The notes under the pieces: generated by a model
What the model saw: only the letters and a program-made list of their open reading frames with translations
What the model was told of the DNA's origin: nothing
Databases searched by the model: none
Part shown: positions 1 through 12,636 of the stretch, one piece after another
Numbering within the stretch: position 1 is the stretch's first letter
How the letters are laid out: each line of letters begins with the position of its first letter
Assembly: GCF_009870125.1 (NCBI RefSeq)
Contig: NC_046683.1
Location: 64,371,869-64,435,868 of the forward strand
DNA length: 64,000 nucleotides
Source of the DNA: Drosophila pseudoobscura
Lineage: Eukaryota; Arthropoda; Insecta; Diptera; Drosophilidae
Direction of reading: 5' to 3'
Made by a program: the position numbers and the translations under genes

Positions 1-1417
1 TCACTCGAAAAGTAAACAACAACAATAGCAATTAAGGGGAAAAGATAGCAAAGGAAATGTAGAAAATTGAAGACAATCCAAACAACATATTCAACACTTT
101 TCTCCCTCCGCGCGCCTTTTTCAAGATAAACAACAACAGTTCTTGGGGTTTCAATGGTAGTTCACGGTCAAACGTTTGAGAATTTCCTCAACTTTCAACT
201 GTAAATCCATCAGCAATCATGAGTGGAAGAGAGAATATCCTCCACTCGAGAGCTGCTGACAATTGACTAATGAGAGGATTACATGTGGAACCCTAGACGG
301 TGAGGGGTGCAGTATAGAAGAAGGAGAAGGAGCATCATAAATAATTTGTTGACAATTTCAATTGCCTTCTTCCACGAGAATTCCAGGCATTTTTATCTTG
401 AAAGAAATCTTTGCTTATCTATGTCCGTCCCTCCTTCTCGGGACAGGGGGGAAAAGGAACCGCGCAATAAAATGGGAATGACAGCAAAGAAAGGACAAAA
501 AAACATGGACTGTTTTAGTCGACTGACGGTTACCCTTTACCACGATTCCGAATTACCGAATATGATGAGTGGACATGATTATAATAATCGGAGCTTAAAG
601 AATGCCAAAAGATATGATCCAAGTGCATGGGACAAATCTGCTGTCTATAGATCCCACTATCTACGCCATCACCTGGAAAATATAGACATATTGATCTCCA
701 TGAATCAGACATACTCTTTGCAATCTATGATAACGGAGGTAAACAAACGAGAGAAGAGATGAACGCAATTCAAGGTTATTCTTTCTCCCTCTGCACACTG
801 TTCCCGTGCTTTTGTTGTTGTTGCTCTGCACTCTCTCGAGTGTAATAACAAATTCATAAAAATTTCCTTATTTTGAAGTGGTATTCTCCCTCTCTGGTTT
901 GTTCTTCTCCGCCTCTATCAGAAACCAACACCACAAGAGAGCCCTGGCGCCTTCCGGGAGGGGAGATCCTTTGAGGATTTAATGTGTATGTGTGCGTGTG
1001 TGGTGTTTACTCGTTTACCAATTTCCGCTCACTACCTGCACTCTGCTCCCCTCTCCTCTGTGGCCTCTGGAGATTATCATCCATCAAGAAGGAAGAAAAA
1101 GAGAGAGGAGAGCACGTGCACAGGCAACCTTTTGGGGTTTTGCGGTTTCTAGTTTCTGTGTTTCTCGTCATAGCTTATGCTTGGTTGAACTTCGCGCCCC
1201 TTCCCCGCGTGGCACACGTGTCCGGGGTATTCATTAATCATCCCACTTTTGATTGGAATTGCGTCTTCCCCCCCACTCTATAAATTGCCATGAAATTAAC
1301 AAACTTGAAAGAAATAAGCATAATAAATTGTTAGATCAAAATATTTTCAAGTTAATTTCAAGAGTTGGCCCTTGGGGGCTCTCGTTTCCAGAGCTCCAGA
1401 GTTCCAAGGCACATGTA

Positions 1418-1480
1418 GCCATGCAGGTGAGGCGTTACAGCCCGTGGGAGAGCTTTCTGGCAAAGCCTCACCTGCATGGC
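1418..1480. repeat. Perfect 16-bp inverted repeat with E-boxes
   Basis: The arms GCCATGCAGGTGAGGC (1418-1433) and GCCTCACCTGCATGGC (1465-1480) are exact reverse complements around a 31-base spacer. Each arm contains a CAGGTG/CACCTG E-box of the type bound by Snail-class or bHLH factors. The arms could form a hairpin in RNA or DNA, or be a paired binding site. No coding gene overlaps it. Confidence 0.8.
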
Positions 1481-2844
1481 CATCGCTCTGCCGCTCTTTT
1501 GGATGGCGTCTGGCTGACAAATTGACTTCGTTAGGGAGAGGATTTCCCCTCTGCTCTGCCGCTCTGCTGGAGGGATATTTGTGGAGCAAATTGAAAAATT
1601 ATGTCTGTTGCCCGAGGATATTGAATCAAAAGCACTGATTGGTGGAGCACCACCAGCACTTGGGGGCGGGGGCGTAGGAGCAGGAGCCGGAGCCGGAGCA
1701 GGGGCAGCCACCTGAGTAGGAGCCTGGAAATAGCATTTTCCGTTGATTGCTGTTATTGTTGTTGCGGTGGCGGTGGCAGTGGCGGTGACGGTGGCGGCTG
1801 TCTAGACAAATTTCCTCGTTTGTCTGTAATTATAAATGAGTGTTCGTTGGTTCATTCGTTATCATTGAAATCTTAATGTCCGGGACTCTGACGCGACGAG
1901 TGTCCAGCAGTTGTTCCAATATCCTGTTTAATTGAGCATAAAAAGCACCCACACACGCACATGTGCATAATAAGAATAATAACAGTAGTAGTAGTGTAAA
2001 AGTGAGTGTTTTTTATTGTGCCTCTCTGCCACTCACCTATCAATCAGTATAGCCCTCTCCCTCACTCTCTCTCTATGGCGACACCTTAATGCCGGCACAC
2101 ACGCACATACGAAGGGCGGCAAGCGCCATCTGGTGGTTTGGTCCCAAGTCAGAAAAAAGCAACAGAAAGGAGAGAGAGCGTGTGGGAGTGTGAGTGGGAG
2201 CGACTTATACGAGGAGTGATCTGTGTGTGTGGGAGTGTGTGCGGGGGTGTGAGAAGGATAGGTGAGGGCGATTGATCGAATAGAAAGAGTAAAGTGGCGG
2301 CAGGAGCCAAAACAAGAACAGTAATAAATAATAATAACAGGACGCAGGTCTGTTCCTCCCCTCCACTGTCATTCCTTCTTCCATGCCATTGCCGCCCCCT
2401 TCTTTTTTTCGTTTCATGCTTCGCTGCCATTAGTTTGTTGGCGAGTGGGAGAGGGAGGGATAGGCACACACAAACACAAGCACGCACACACACACAGGTT
2501 GCGTCTTGAATGACAGTTACGAGTAATGACTCGTGTAGCAGTTGTCGCTTTCTCACTCACAGCAGGGGGGGGCTTATCGCCTGGAACACTCCCCCTCCAC
2601 CCTCTATTCGTGAAACAATAGAATAAATGGCCAAAAGCAATTGCATTTTTATGCATTTCAAAGTGGTTCCTGACATGTCCGCAAGATATGCGAGAGATAT
2701 TCCACGAGAATTTATGTATTTGTTGCGCCTAAGCTACGGGGATCTACATGGGCTTACGGGCGGTGGGTGGTGGCTGTAAACAAAAGGGGGCGCTAGTGCA
2801 ACATACTCTTCGACACAGGCACAGTGGGGCAAATATTAAAACAA

Positions 2845-2917
2845 GTGTTACAAATAGGAGATGGCAAAAAAATATTTAAAAAAAGTGTCACAAATAGGAG
2901 ATTGAAAATAAATATTT
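2845..2917. repeat. Imperfect tandem duplication, about 40 bp
   Basis: Two adjacent copies of a block containing AGTGTTACAAATAGGAGAT and AGTGTCACAAATAGGAGAT, each followed by an A-rich ATATTT tail, lie in tandem. This is a simple local duplication in non-coding DNA and no function is apparent. Confidence 0.6.
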
Positions 2918-4527
2918 TAGTATTAAATATTCAAAAATACTTGCAAGAAAGTGGTTTCCAGCACTCCTCCTATGTTCCACTTTTCTACCACTGTTGCCCA
3001 CTGTAAATGCTCTTGAAGCGTATCCCCGCCGCATTTTGTGGTCAATTTTTTATGTTTTAACGGTAATTTCTTGAACAAAAAAAAAGATATTAAATTTTGG
3101 AAAACGCTGTGGGGTGCAGAGAGAGAGAGTGGAAAAGGGAAGGACATGGAATTGGAAGTCAAAGAAGGGAAGGGAAATTGCATGTCAAACGCAAGTTTCG
3201 AATTTGATTTAATTTACGAGCCAAGACAAATTACGGCTACAGCCACCAGACCCCGGCCCAGGCCCGGACCCCTTCGCTTCGCTTGTCGGTCACATATGCC
3301 ACATAGAACGAGAGAGGGAGAGAGAGGGTATGTGGGGTGGGGCTATGGGGCTATGGGGGAGTGCGTGTCAACAGGGAACGCTTTTCTTTTGTACCGCTTT
3401 TTCGCCGCTTTTCATTGCCCTTCCGGGCGCGTCCAAATTTGTGTTTTGTTTGTTTGACCCCCGCCGGTGGACACACCACAAACGATTCCCATTCTCGGCC
3501 ACAAACGATTCTCATTCTCAGCTAATTAACAAAAGGATGATTAGACGTTGATCTACATCGTTGTCATTGTCGTTCTCGCTATCTCTAAATATCTTGCACT
3601 TTATGGAATGTCTCGACCTATAGAAAAAGATATCTTTCCCCCTCTCTATCTCTCTCTTTAGTTTATTAATACATTCTTTTTGCAATTGTCAAAGTGAGAA
3701 TGAGGCTGGGATCACACTCTAACAGTGCGTGGCAAAAGTATGAAAAAAAAAACATGAAAACACTCGAAATATAAATATGAACTCTAGGGACTGAAGGATC
3801 TATAGAACTATAGAACCCAACAATCCGATTAAAGATATTTTAGCGCTTAGCTTTATGGAGGTTTCCGGTTTAGTGGGAGTTCCATATCTCTCCATTGAGT
3901 CCTCCTCCATTGAGTTTCCCCTTTTAAAATCCAGCCGATAACTTTTAAGAAGGCTTGCAAGGCCACTAGCCGGGAATGTCGTGGTTTTGCTGCCCAAATT
4001 TCCCATAAGCGAAAGGATACATTCATTTCTAGGGACAACTGGCGATACGGGATTAGCTATGCTATTATTTGTGGTACTAAAGTGCTGGGACGCACTGTGC
4101 CAGTGGCATCCAGAAGATACTCGTAGATGCTTGAAGCCTACTCCATTTTCCAGCGAGAACTGTAATTACTTTGACCTGCATTTCTGTTTAGCAGCAGAAG
4201 GAGAAGCTAAGGAAGAGAGAGGGGCTTATATAGACATACATACATATGTATGTATGTACATATGTACGACTTGTGGCCCCATGACTTGTGGCCAGAGAAT
4301 TAGAGAATCGGAGAACCAGACAACACTTATCTGCTCCCCACACCCATGCTCCTGGGTCGTTAATGCTTTGAAATCCGATTCAATTGGATTTCTGTGTCTG
4401 TTCTCTGTCTCTCGCACTCTTTCATGCCACACACATGTGACACTCTTTTCACTTTCGATACGCAACAGACGACGATGTCTCGATGTCGATGTTCGAGGTT
4501 TGCTTTCGATTTTCCTTCCACTTTAAC

Positions 4528-4548
4528 AGAGAGAGAGAGAGAGAGAGC
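4528..4548. repeat. (GA)n microsatellite
   Basis: An uninterrupted GA run of about 21 bases in the Nrt upstream region. It could bind GAGA factor, but it is also an ordinary Drosophila microsatellite. Confidence 0.8.
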
Positions 4549-6163
4549 GAAGAACACATAGAGAATATAGTGATAATATTCCAACAGATTATTACACGCA
4601 ATGCGTTTTGAACTTAAAGTTCAAATTTTAATGGAATTTCGGTTGATTTACATGACAGCAGAGCCAGCAAAGGTCGGGTCGGGACCTGGCATCGTTTTTC
4701 CCTCGATGTTGCCCCATCGCATTCCCCCCACGTTCTCCATATCTTTTGTGTCGCCTTCATGCGTGAGGAAAACGGGGAAATAATGAGTGCAGTTCGAGTG
4801 TAGATGGTGGGGACGGGACTGAAGGGAGATTATTGTTTAGTGTGTCATTTGTGGGGCGAATGGTGTTCCAGGAAATTAAATGAAATCCATTGACGGTAGA
4901 CAGAACGGAGATCATACCCTTGATTGATAAGCTTTTAATGAGGGATTTGAGTGAACGAAAAATCTGTGGTTGTAGAAGATCATTGATCAATGGTTTGTAT
5001 GGGTATTGGAACTTTACCTTTTGAAGGATCATCCTAGCCAATGATTGCTGAAGTTGTCTAGAAAAGAGGGCATACATATGTACATAAAAGAGTCACAGAT
5101 AAAGTGTACTTTAAAGAGGAAATAAATGGAGGCAATGGAAGTTCGAAATCTATGGGAAATCATAAGAGTGGGTGCGAGAAGGGGATCTGGAAGTGATCTT
5201 TTCAGTGATTGCTTTAGATCTTTGGAAATCGATGATCGCTTATCAAACGAAATCTTCGATATACCTAAAAGGTTCACTGGATCTTTAAAACACTCCTCCT
5301 AATGTACAAATTAAGCTATATTTGTACTCTTTAGTGGAAATAGAAGTGCAAATATCATTCGCCGTCTCTTCCCTAGACACTTATAAGTCTTCAAGGACTC
5401 CCTTTTCCCTGTAAAAGTCACCATTTGCCTTTGCTTTTTACCGTATTGCCTCCTAATGTATTCCAAACGATCCTCCCCGAGTCTACGTCTGCAGTCTAAT
5501 GCCATTCTAACGATCAAATCGTTAAAAAAAAGAAAAGTCACAATTTCCACGTTTTTGGAATATTTTTATCATCATTTATTTGTCATGACTTTTGGCCATT
5601 CGATTTGTGTGAGCTGTGCGACGTGATTTTGCTACCGATGACTGATCCGCTGATCCTGTGACCCGCTGATCCTTCGATATCCCGCTGCGAAAAGCGGCGT
5701 CGGCGGTGTTACCTTTTCTAATGACCAAAATGTCCTTGGTCCTTGGTCCGATGCGACGTTGATTTTATAGGTTTTCGCTAATTAAAGAACGTTTTCGTAG
5801 AACGTGCAACGTGCAACGTGTGAAAGGCGCACGTACCAAAAGTGGAAAGAAAAATGGAAGAAGTAAAAGGATCTAGGACATGGGACAGGGATCAGACGAT
5901 CAGCAACCGAATGAGAGTCCTGCGCAGCTGTCGCCTCAATAAATTTGCGGTCTTCCCGCCCCAAAAAGAGAAAAAGCAAAAAAAAAACTCGGCTCAACGG
6001 GAATGTTGCAAGGGAAATTTGAGCAATTTTCCAGGATTCTACCTGAGTCGAGCCGAGCAGAGCAGAGCAGAAGGTACGTGCTCTTTCCAGGTAGAGAAAA
6101 TGATTGGAAAAGGAAATGGAAAGGATCGGGATTCGGGATCGGGACCGGGATCGGCAGGGAGGG

Positions 6164-6229
6164 TATAAAGACCGCGGGCAGCAGGCAGCGGCATTTCAGA
6201 AGCATTTCAGCCAGCAATCGGGATAGATC
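6164..6229 (+). promoter_or_regulatory. Nrt: Nrt core promoter (TATA, Inr, DPE)
   Basis: TATAAA lies at 6164-6169. An initiator-like TTTCAGA places the start at A6198, 34 bases after the TATA box begins. A DPE-type AGATC is at 6225-6229, exactly +28 to +32 from A6198. The three elements in the correct register about 260 bases before the Nrt ATG make this the best promoter candidate. A second TTTCAG at 6204-6209 could also serve as initiator. Confidence 0.6.
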
Positions 6230-6303
6230 TTAGATCGTAGATCCCTCAAAGTCTCTAAAAATATAAACAAATTCGAAAAGAAACGGCAGCAACTAAGTCA
6301 AAG

Positions 6304-6390
6304 GTTTGTCCTGCCACCAAGGATTGCTGCCGTCGTTTGCTGCCAAAAACGGACTTGCATTAAACATTTTTTCCCTTCCATTTGTTGCAG
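6304..6390 (+). other. Nrt: Possible 5' UTR intron of Nrt
   Basis: A GTTTGT donor after AAG (6304) and a pyrimidine-rich acceptor ending TTTGTTGCAG (6390) bound an 87-bp segment between the promoter and the ATG. The size and signals fit a small fly intron. There is no coding constraint to confirm it. Confidence 0.4.
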
Positions 6391-6456
6391 AATTCTCGCA
6401 GAGTTCTCTAAAACGCATCTTGAGAGCCAAAGAATCATCGAAAAACAAATAACATA

Positions 6457-9056
6457 ATGGGAGAACTCGAGGAGAAGGAAACGCCACCGACAGAGACAAC
6501 GGCCGCACAGCAGGAGACGCTGGAGGAGCCCAAGGAGACGGACAAGATGCTGGACAGCAAGAAGACCGAGAAGACCCCCAGTCCGCAGTCATCGAAGCCG
6601 GCCACCCCCAATGCGGGCAAGAAGTCCCCGGTGGGCGAAAAGACCAATGAAGAGAAGGGACATGAGATCATTGACATTCCCGAGGAGAAGGAGAAGCCAC
6701 AGCCGACGGAGGGCAGCGGTGCAGGAGAGGAGAAGAAAATCAGCAAGGAAGAGCGCGAGGTGAAGCCCAAGAAGATACCCATCGGTGGCCTCAAGCTGCC
6801 GGGTTTCTTTATGAAGAACAAACCCAAGGCAGAAGGCGATGGCGCCGAGGGCGAGCTGCTCGAAAAGGATGCAGAGGACAAGGACAAGGAGGCGACGGCA
6901 GTCAACGGAGATGCCGCCGCTGCAGCAGCAGCAGCAGAGCCCAAGCCGCGTCCTGGCCTGGGACAGCGTCTCAGGAGCTTCTTTGTGCGCAAGCCAGGAG
7001 CCGAAAAGGAGAAGAAGGCGCTCGTAAATGGAGACGCGGATGCCAAGTCGGGTATGTCATAGATTTTCCTGTTCATTTGTACGAGTACTAACCTGAGATT
7101 TTCATTTGCACAGAAGCCACTGCTGAAGCTGCCGCCGCGGAGGACGCAGCAGCCGTGGATCCGCCACCGAAGCGAGGACTCTTGAATGCCATCAAACTGC
7201 CGATTGCGAACATGATACCCAAGCAGCGAAAGAACGGCGACGATGTGGAGATGGGGCTGGGCGGCAAAGCAGGCCTCGCCTCGATGGAGACTCTCGATGA
7301 TTCGCTCAAGGATCAGGACACGGTGGATCGTGCACCCGTCAAGAATGCCAATGGCACGGATGACATCAAAAGTGAACTGAAGGACGAGAAACTGGCCGCA
7401 GAACAGAAGCTCGCCGCCGAAGAGGACGAACGCGATCGTCCCATTTCGCTGTTGCAGCGCCTCCGTGGCTACAAATGCAGCGTGGACGATGCTTTGATTG
7501 CCTTCGGAATCCTGTTGTTTGTGCTGCTCCTCGCGGTGATTGGCTATGTGCTGACACACGAGACTTTGACCTCTCCCCCGCTGCGCGAGGGTCGCTACAT
7601 TCTCGCCGTAACAGGCTGCGGGCCCGTGGAGGGGGTCAAGGAGGATGGAGCCTTTGCCTTCCGTGGCATACCCTATGCCAAGGCGCCCGTGGATGAGCTG
7701 CGCTGGAGACCCGCACAGTTGATCGACAGCATCGACGGCTGCTGGAACGACACGCTGCAGACGCACAACAGCAGCGTCGTGTGCACTCAGCGATTGGGCA
7801 ACGGCACCACTGTGGGGGACGAGGATTGCCTCTTCCTGGATGTGGTGACGCCCCATGTGCGCTACACGAATCCCCTGCCCGTGGTGGTGCTCATTGGCGC
7901 CGAGACCCTGGCGGGGCCATCGCCTGGCATACTGCGTCCCTCGGCCCGCTATTCCCGCTCCCACGATGTGATCTTTGTGCGCCCGAATTTCCGCCTGGGC
8001 ATCTTTGGATTCCTCGCCTTGGAATCGCTCACGAAGGAGGCGCACCCAAGGACCTCTGGCAACTACGCTCTCACCGATATCATTGCTGTACTCAAGTGGA
8101 TCCAGTTGAATATCGTTAACTTTGGAGGCGATCCCAAGTCCGTGACTCTTTTGGGACATCGTGCGGGCGCCACTCTGGTCTCTGCGCTGGTGAGCTCCCC
8201 CAAGCTCAAGGATCTGTACACACGCGCCTGGTCCTCCTCCGGATCGGCCATATTCCCCGGCAAGCCCCTGGCGGAGGCGGAGAAGCTTAATCAGCAGTTG
8301 ATGGTCACCCTGGACTGCAGCGATGTGGGGTGCCTGCGCGACGCCTCCAGCGAGAAACTGTGGGCCGCCACACCCGACACTTGGCTGCACTTCCCCCAGG
8401 ATCTGCCCCAGCCGCAGGAGATCAACAGCGGCAGCCGTCACGAGTGGTTGGTCCTGGATGGAGATGTGCTGTTCCAGCATCCCTCGGAGTCGTGGAAGCG
8501 CGACCAGGCCACCGAGCAGCCGCTGCTGGTCGTGGGAGCCACCGCCCATGAGGCGCACACCGAGAAGCTGCGCGAGCTGCACGCCAACTGGACGAAGGAG
8601 GAGGTGCGCGATTACTTGAACAATTCGCAAATCGGCGCCCTCGGCCTCACCGATGAGGTGATCGAACGCTACAATGCCACGAACTATGCCGCTCTGGTGT
8701 CCATCATCACGGACATACGCACCGTTTGCCCGCTGCTGACGAATGCCCGCCTCCAGCCGAGCGTACCCTTCTATGTGGTGACCCAGGGCGAGGGCGAGGA
8801 TCAGTTGGCGACAGTGGATGCCGATGTGCAGGCCATTCTGGGTCGCTATGAGCCCCACACCGTGGAGCAGCGTCGCTATGTGTCGGCCATGCAGCAGCTC
8901 TTCTACTATTATGTATCGCACGGCACGGTGCAGTCGTTCGAGCCACGACGAAGGGTGATCAATGTGGGGCAGGACGCACAGCCGCAGGAGGACTACGAGC
9001 ATTGCAATTACTGGATTAGCAAGGATATAGTGCCGCGCTATGCGCGCATCGATTGA
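6457..9056 (+). CDS. Nrt: Neurotactin, cholinesterase-like adhesion protein
   Basis: CDS is 6457-7051 joined to 7114-9056, with a 62-bp GT-AG intron at 7052-7113. It encodes 845 residues, close to the roughly 846 of D. melanogaster. Neurotactin is a type II membrane glycoprotein on neurons and epithelia that mediates heterophilic adhesion through its ligand Amalgam and acts in axon guidance. The cytoplasmic part (about 1-324) is highly charged, with four short basic-hydrophobic motifs (GGLKLPGFF, GLGQRLRSFF, GLLNAIKLP, LLQRLRGYK). A single membrane span covers about residues 325-346 (ALIAFGILLFVLLLAVIGYV), followed by an extracellular carboxylesterase-like domain with N-glycosylation sites. 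The nucleophile elbow reads GHRAG (546-550): the catalytic serine is arginine, so this is a non-enzymatic cholinesterase-like adhesion molecule, as known for the family. The ATG at 6457 gives the family N-terminus MGELEEKETPPT. Confidence 0.97.
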
Positions 9057-10398
9057 GGAGGAGCCGACTAAGAAAAACCAAAAGCAGATAAACCCCCCAC
9101 CCCGCCCCCTTCTTTCTCCCAAACCAAATTTTTTTTTTTATTTTTTAGACTCTTGTAAATGATGATGTCTTCATTTTCTCAAGGGGATTCTCGGCTTTGA
9201 TCTGAATCTGAATCCCTGATGAATGCAGACACCTTCTCCCTCTCCTCCTTCCTGTTAGGAAGGTTAGGTGTAGGAGCTCTATACGTTTTGCATTTAGTTT
9301 AGCCTTTAAGTGAATCTAGTGTTTATATCTCTCTCTCCCTGTCTCTGTCTTTATCTCTCTACCTCTCTCTGTCGCTACTGTATATTTAGTTGTCTTACAA
9401 TTTAAGTTACGAAGTTCTTTAAGTATCTTATATATCTCTAACCATATAATACTATACCATATACGAGACGATCGATACACGTATTCTCTGATCTTACACA
9501 CCCACACCCACACTCACACACACACAAATGACACACAAACAAACCACACACAAAATATATTCAAATTATACTTGAAAAGTATAGATCTACACGTCTTTCA
9601 ACTCAAGAACTAACTCTAGAAATACGGAAAACATTATACTACTGTTCGAATATACAATACAATACAATACGATACGATATTTATGCCAGAAAGAACCGAC
9701 AACAACAACAACAACAACAAAATGACCAACGATGAACAACACTTTTTTTGATACCAACTTTATAAGGAAACCCACAACCAATAACCAATGACTCTATGGG
9801 AGGGATGTGATGTGGTTTCCATCTCAGTTAGATTTAGTTTTCGATACAACAAAAAAAAAAAACAAAACAAAAAACGATTTAAGGAGGGAATTCTGTTGTA
9901 AACATTTTCCTTTTCGAGAGACTGTTCTTCAGAAAGCATCATCATTTTCATCGTTTCATGCATTCTTCAACCTTTTTGGGAGGATATACATATGTATATC
10001 TATATATATGTATGTCTACATATATCTGTAATGAATACTCGTACTAATAACATAACACAATTTTTTTATAGCTTTATATGTATATTAATCGTATGGAATA
10101 AAAAAAAAAACATTTTATACAAGAAAAATACGAACATCTACAAGCCACACACATTCGCAAATAAAGAAAAGTAAACCGAAAATCAATTGAAATCCAGAAT
10201 AAAAAGAATGACTAAATGCGTGAAATATTACATGGAATTACATTTAGATTTATGTTCTGAGAAATGTTTTAATAAACGCAAGAATTAAGAACTAAAAATA
10301 CAAAAAATTAAACATTTACTGAAGGAGGAGACATTTTCACAGAAAATGATCCATCAATCCACCCTTCTCTATTCATCCATCCGTCTATCCATCCTTCT
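9057..10398. other. Convergent 3' UTRs of Nrt and the RFWD3-like gene
   Basis: This AT-rich stretch holds no gene. It should contain the 3' UTR of Nrt (+) and the end of the RFWD3-like transcript (-). It contains CT-, CA- and AAC-type simple repeats and several AATAAA candidates on the plus strand, including 10271-10276. Confidence 0.6.
10268..10276. terminator. Overlapping poly(A) signals on both strands
   Basis: The plus strand reads AATAAA at 10271-10276 (usable by Nrt) and the minus strand reads ATTAAA at 10273-10268 (usable by the RFWD3-like gene, 126 bases past its stop). Which signals are used is not known. Confidence 0.35.
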
Positions 10399-12499
10399 CT
10401 ATCCCGTGCTATTGAGCTTGTACACGCGACACTTATTGTCGGTCAAGGCGGCCAGATAGGAGCCAATGCTGTTGCTCACGGGACAAAAGTCGTAGATCAC
10501 CTCATTGACGGGCATCGTTTGGACACGCTCCTCGCGGCGGACGTCGTGCAGCATCAGCTGCTTGTTATTCTGCAGATAGCCAACGATCAGGGTGTTATCC
10601 TCGACACCCAGCTGAGTGGGTCGTGTCATGATGGGCGTGGCTGGGGGTCCAAAGATGGTGACTCTCGCCCGGAACACCGGGATGTCTTCGATCTTGTCCA
10701 GTTGCCCCAGTATGAACCGAGAGTTGGGCGAGTTCGGATTGCTGCGGGCCGAAATGAGCAGAGTGTCCTGCACATGGTCGTACTGCATTGAGAGGAACGG
10801 TCCGTCGACATTGAGGCGCGTGGCCTGGGCCACTTCGCCGGCCGAAACATACTCGTAGAAGGACAGCGCAGAAAGCTGGCAGACGAGGAATCCCCCATAG
10901 GGAAAGGTCTTGTTCGGGGGCACAGCCTCGATGTGTATCACAGGACTAAAGTTCTCTAAAAATATAAGGGTACAAAAATCAGTTTTTTCGGATTAGATAC
11001 ATTGTGTTGTAGATGCACCCACCATTGGCCTGGTATTGGCCGAGAATGCTATCGGGAAAGCGCAGATCATAGATGTAGGCCCCGCCACGGAGATCGCCTC
11101 CATACAGATAGTTATCCCGGTCGTTACGATCGAAGCCGCAGGCCCAGAGCGTCTTATCCATTGCTGAGACCATGCACGACTGCAGCTTGGTGCGTACATC
11201 GAACAGCTTGATCTTGGACTCGCGACTGGACACAGCCAGCAGCTGCTTCGAGTCGCTGAATGAAATATCGCGCACCAGCATGGCCGTTGTGTAAAGGAAG
11301 TGCAGCGGCTGGAAGTTTAAGGGATCGATAAAGCGCACTCCGTAGCCGGGGAACAGGCTCTGGCCACTCTTCTGGCTGGCCATCAGCAGCGAGTGTTTGC
11401 TGGAGAAGTGCATCACGCGGCAGCCGGGGTCGCGGGTGATCTCAAAGTTCTTCTCCATGTATAGGCGATGCATGGGCAGCTGCTGGATGGGCCTTTTCTT
11501 TGCTGCATCCGACAGAACGGAGAACGCTCCACGGCCGCCAGTTCCTTCGGTCAAAGCGACCAGCTGGTCGTATTTCTTTTTCGTTTGCAACAGCTTATCG
11601 CTGGTCACGAAGTGAGCCAGTTTTGCGGCCGACAGCTCTGTGGCCAGGATGTGGTTGCGTCGGCGCTCTTCCTCCAGCTGATCCCTGATTTCGGTGTCCA
11701 CCACTACGATGCGCTTGGCATACAGGTGGCGGATGTCCTTGTATGTGGCCTTTGACTTGCACTGGGGGCACACCTTCACGGACGACTGTCTCTGGCTTTC
11801 GGCCAGCCAGCGGCGGATGCATTCCTCTCCAAATAGATGGCCGCAGCGTAAAGAGACCAGTCTATGGTCTCCGCTCATCTCCCACGAGTCCAGGCAGATG
11901 GGGCACGTGAGACCATCGTCTTCGTCCACTTGTGGTGGCGCAGGAGCCTTTGTCGGCTCGGGTGTCTTCGTTAGGCTTTTGTCTGCAGCGCATAGACGCT
12001 TGCGTTTCTTTGGCGGCGATGGTGTTTCTAGATTTATGATATCTCCCTGTCCTGGGGCTCTTTGCGAGTTGGTCGGCGGACTGGTAGGTTGCGGCTGTGG
12101 CTCCGCATCCTCCTCTAGGGCGTTCAGTTCTGCCTCAAGAACTTCCACATCATTTGCAGCATCGTCTGCTGCAGCCGCTTGCTGCGCATCATCCTCACCA
12201 TCACCATCGCGACGCTCCAACGGCGCCAGGACAGCCAATGCTGACAGTCCTGGATCCAAAAGTACTTCTAGTTGTTGCAGTTCCACTGGCAGCCCGCCAA
12301 CCATCGCTAGTTCGGGATACTGTGTGATAAATCTTTGCCAGTTCTGGCGTCGCACAACGGGCTGAAGAGACTCCTGACTTTCCTCCGAATAGGCTTCGGC
12401 ATCGGCGGTGGCGTCGTCGTCGGCATCGGCATCGGCGGTGGCGTCGTCATCGGTATCCGCCACTTGCTCCCAACTGTCATCACTTTCCTCGTGACTCAT
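10399..12499 (-). CDS. CG13025: RING and WD40 E3 ubiquitin ligase, RFWD3 family
   Basis: CDS is 12499-11023 joined to 10955-10399 on the minus strand; a 67-bp intron (11022-10956, GTGGGT...TTTTAG) is in phase 1. The protein has 677 residues; human RFWD3 is somewhat longer. Human RFWD3 ubiquitinates RPA and RAD51 at stalled forks and in interstrand crosslink repair. The N-terminus (1-45) is an Asp/Ala repeat with an acidic character. A basic nuclear-localisation-like PPKKRKR is at 162-168. The RING is at 199-247 (CPICLDSW, RCGHLFGEECIRRWL, CPQC); glycine sits where C3HC4 RINGs often have cysteine, and the same CGHLFG occurs in the vertebrate family. A coiled-coil linker (about 265-310) precedes a WD40-like region to the C-terminus, where YDFCPVSNSIGSYLAALT resembles the family end. 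The symbol is from memory of the melanogaster orthologue and less certain than the family. Confidence 0.9.
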
Positions 12500-12636
12500 A
12501 ACCGTTGATTATCTTAAATCTCATCAAGAACTGGCGCAAAAAATTTGATTTTTTAAATGTGTTGTAGTTTTTAAGAAGTTCTTTTCAATTTTGACAACAG
12601 CTAGAACAGAGCAATGTGCGATATTCCTTGTAATAC

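Larger units (their letters stand above)
1..6163. other. Non-coding upstream region of Nrt
   Basis: I see no gene here. Open frames up to about 180 codons occur on both strands but start at non-ATG codons or have no family resemblance and no fly-like codon bias. The stretch holds GA/CT-rich simple repeats, CATA/TATG microsatellites near 4240-4265, a perfect 16-bp inverted repeat at 1418-1480 and a short tandem duplication near 2845-2915. It is the likely location of Nrt transcriptional control elements, but this is inference from position only. Confidence 0.6.

Noticed and set aside
307..762. 151-codon open frame at the left end
   Set aside because: Starts at GTG, is AT-rich with no recognisable domain and no splice context.
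3981..4526. 181-codon plus-strand open frame
   Set aside because: Includes microsatellite-derived residues (TATG/CATA) and Cys/His-rich noise typical of non-coding translation; no family resemblance.
6435..9122. 895-codon minus-strand open frame across Nrt
   Set aside because: Shadow of the GC-rich third positions of the Nrt coding strand; Nrt itself is unmistakable on the plus strand.
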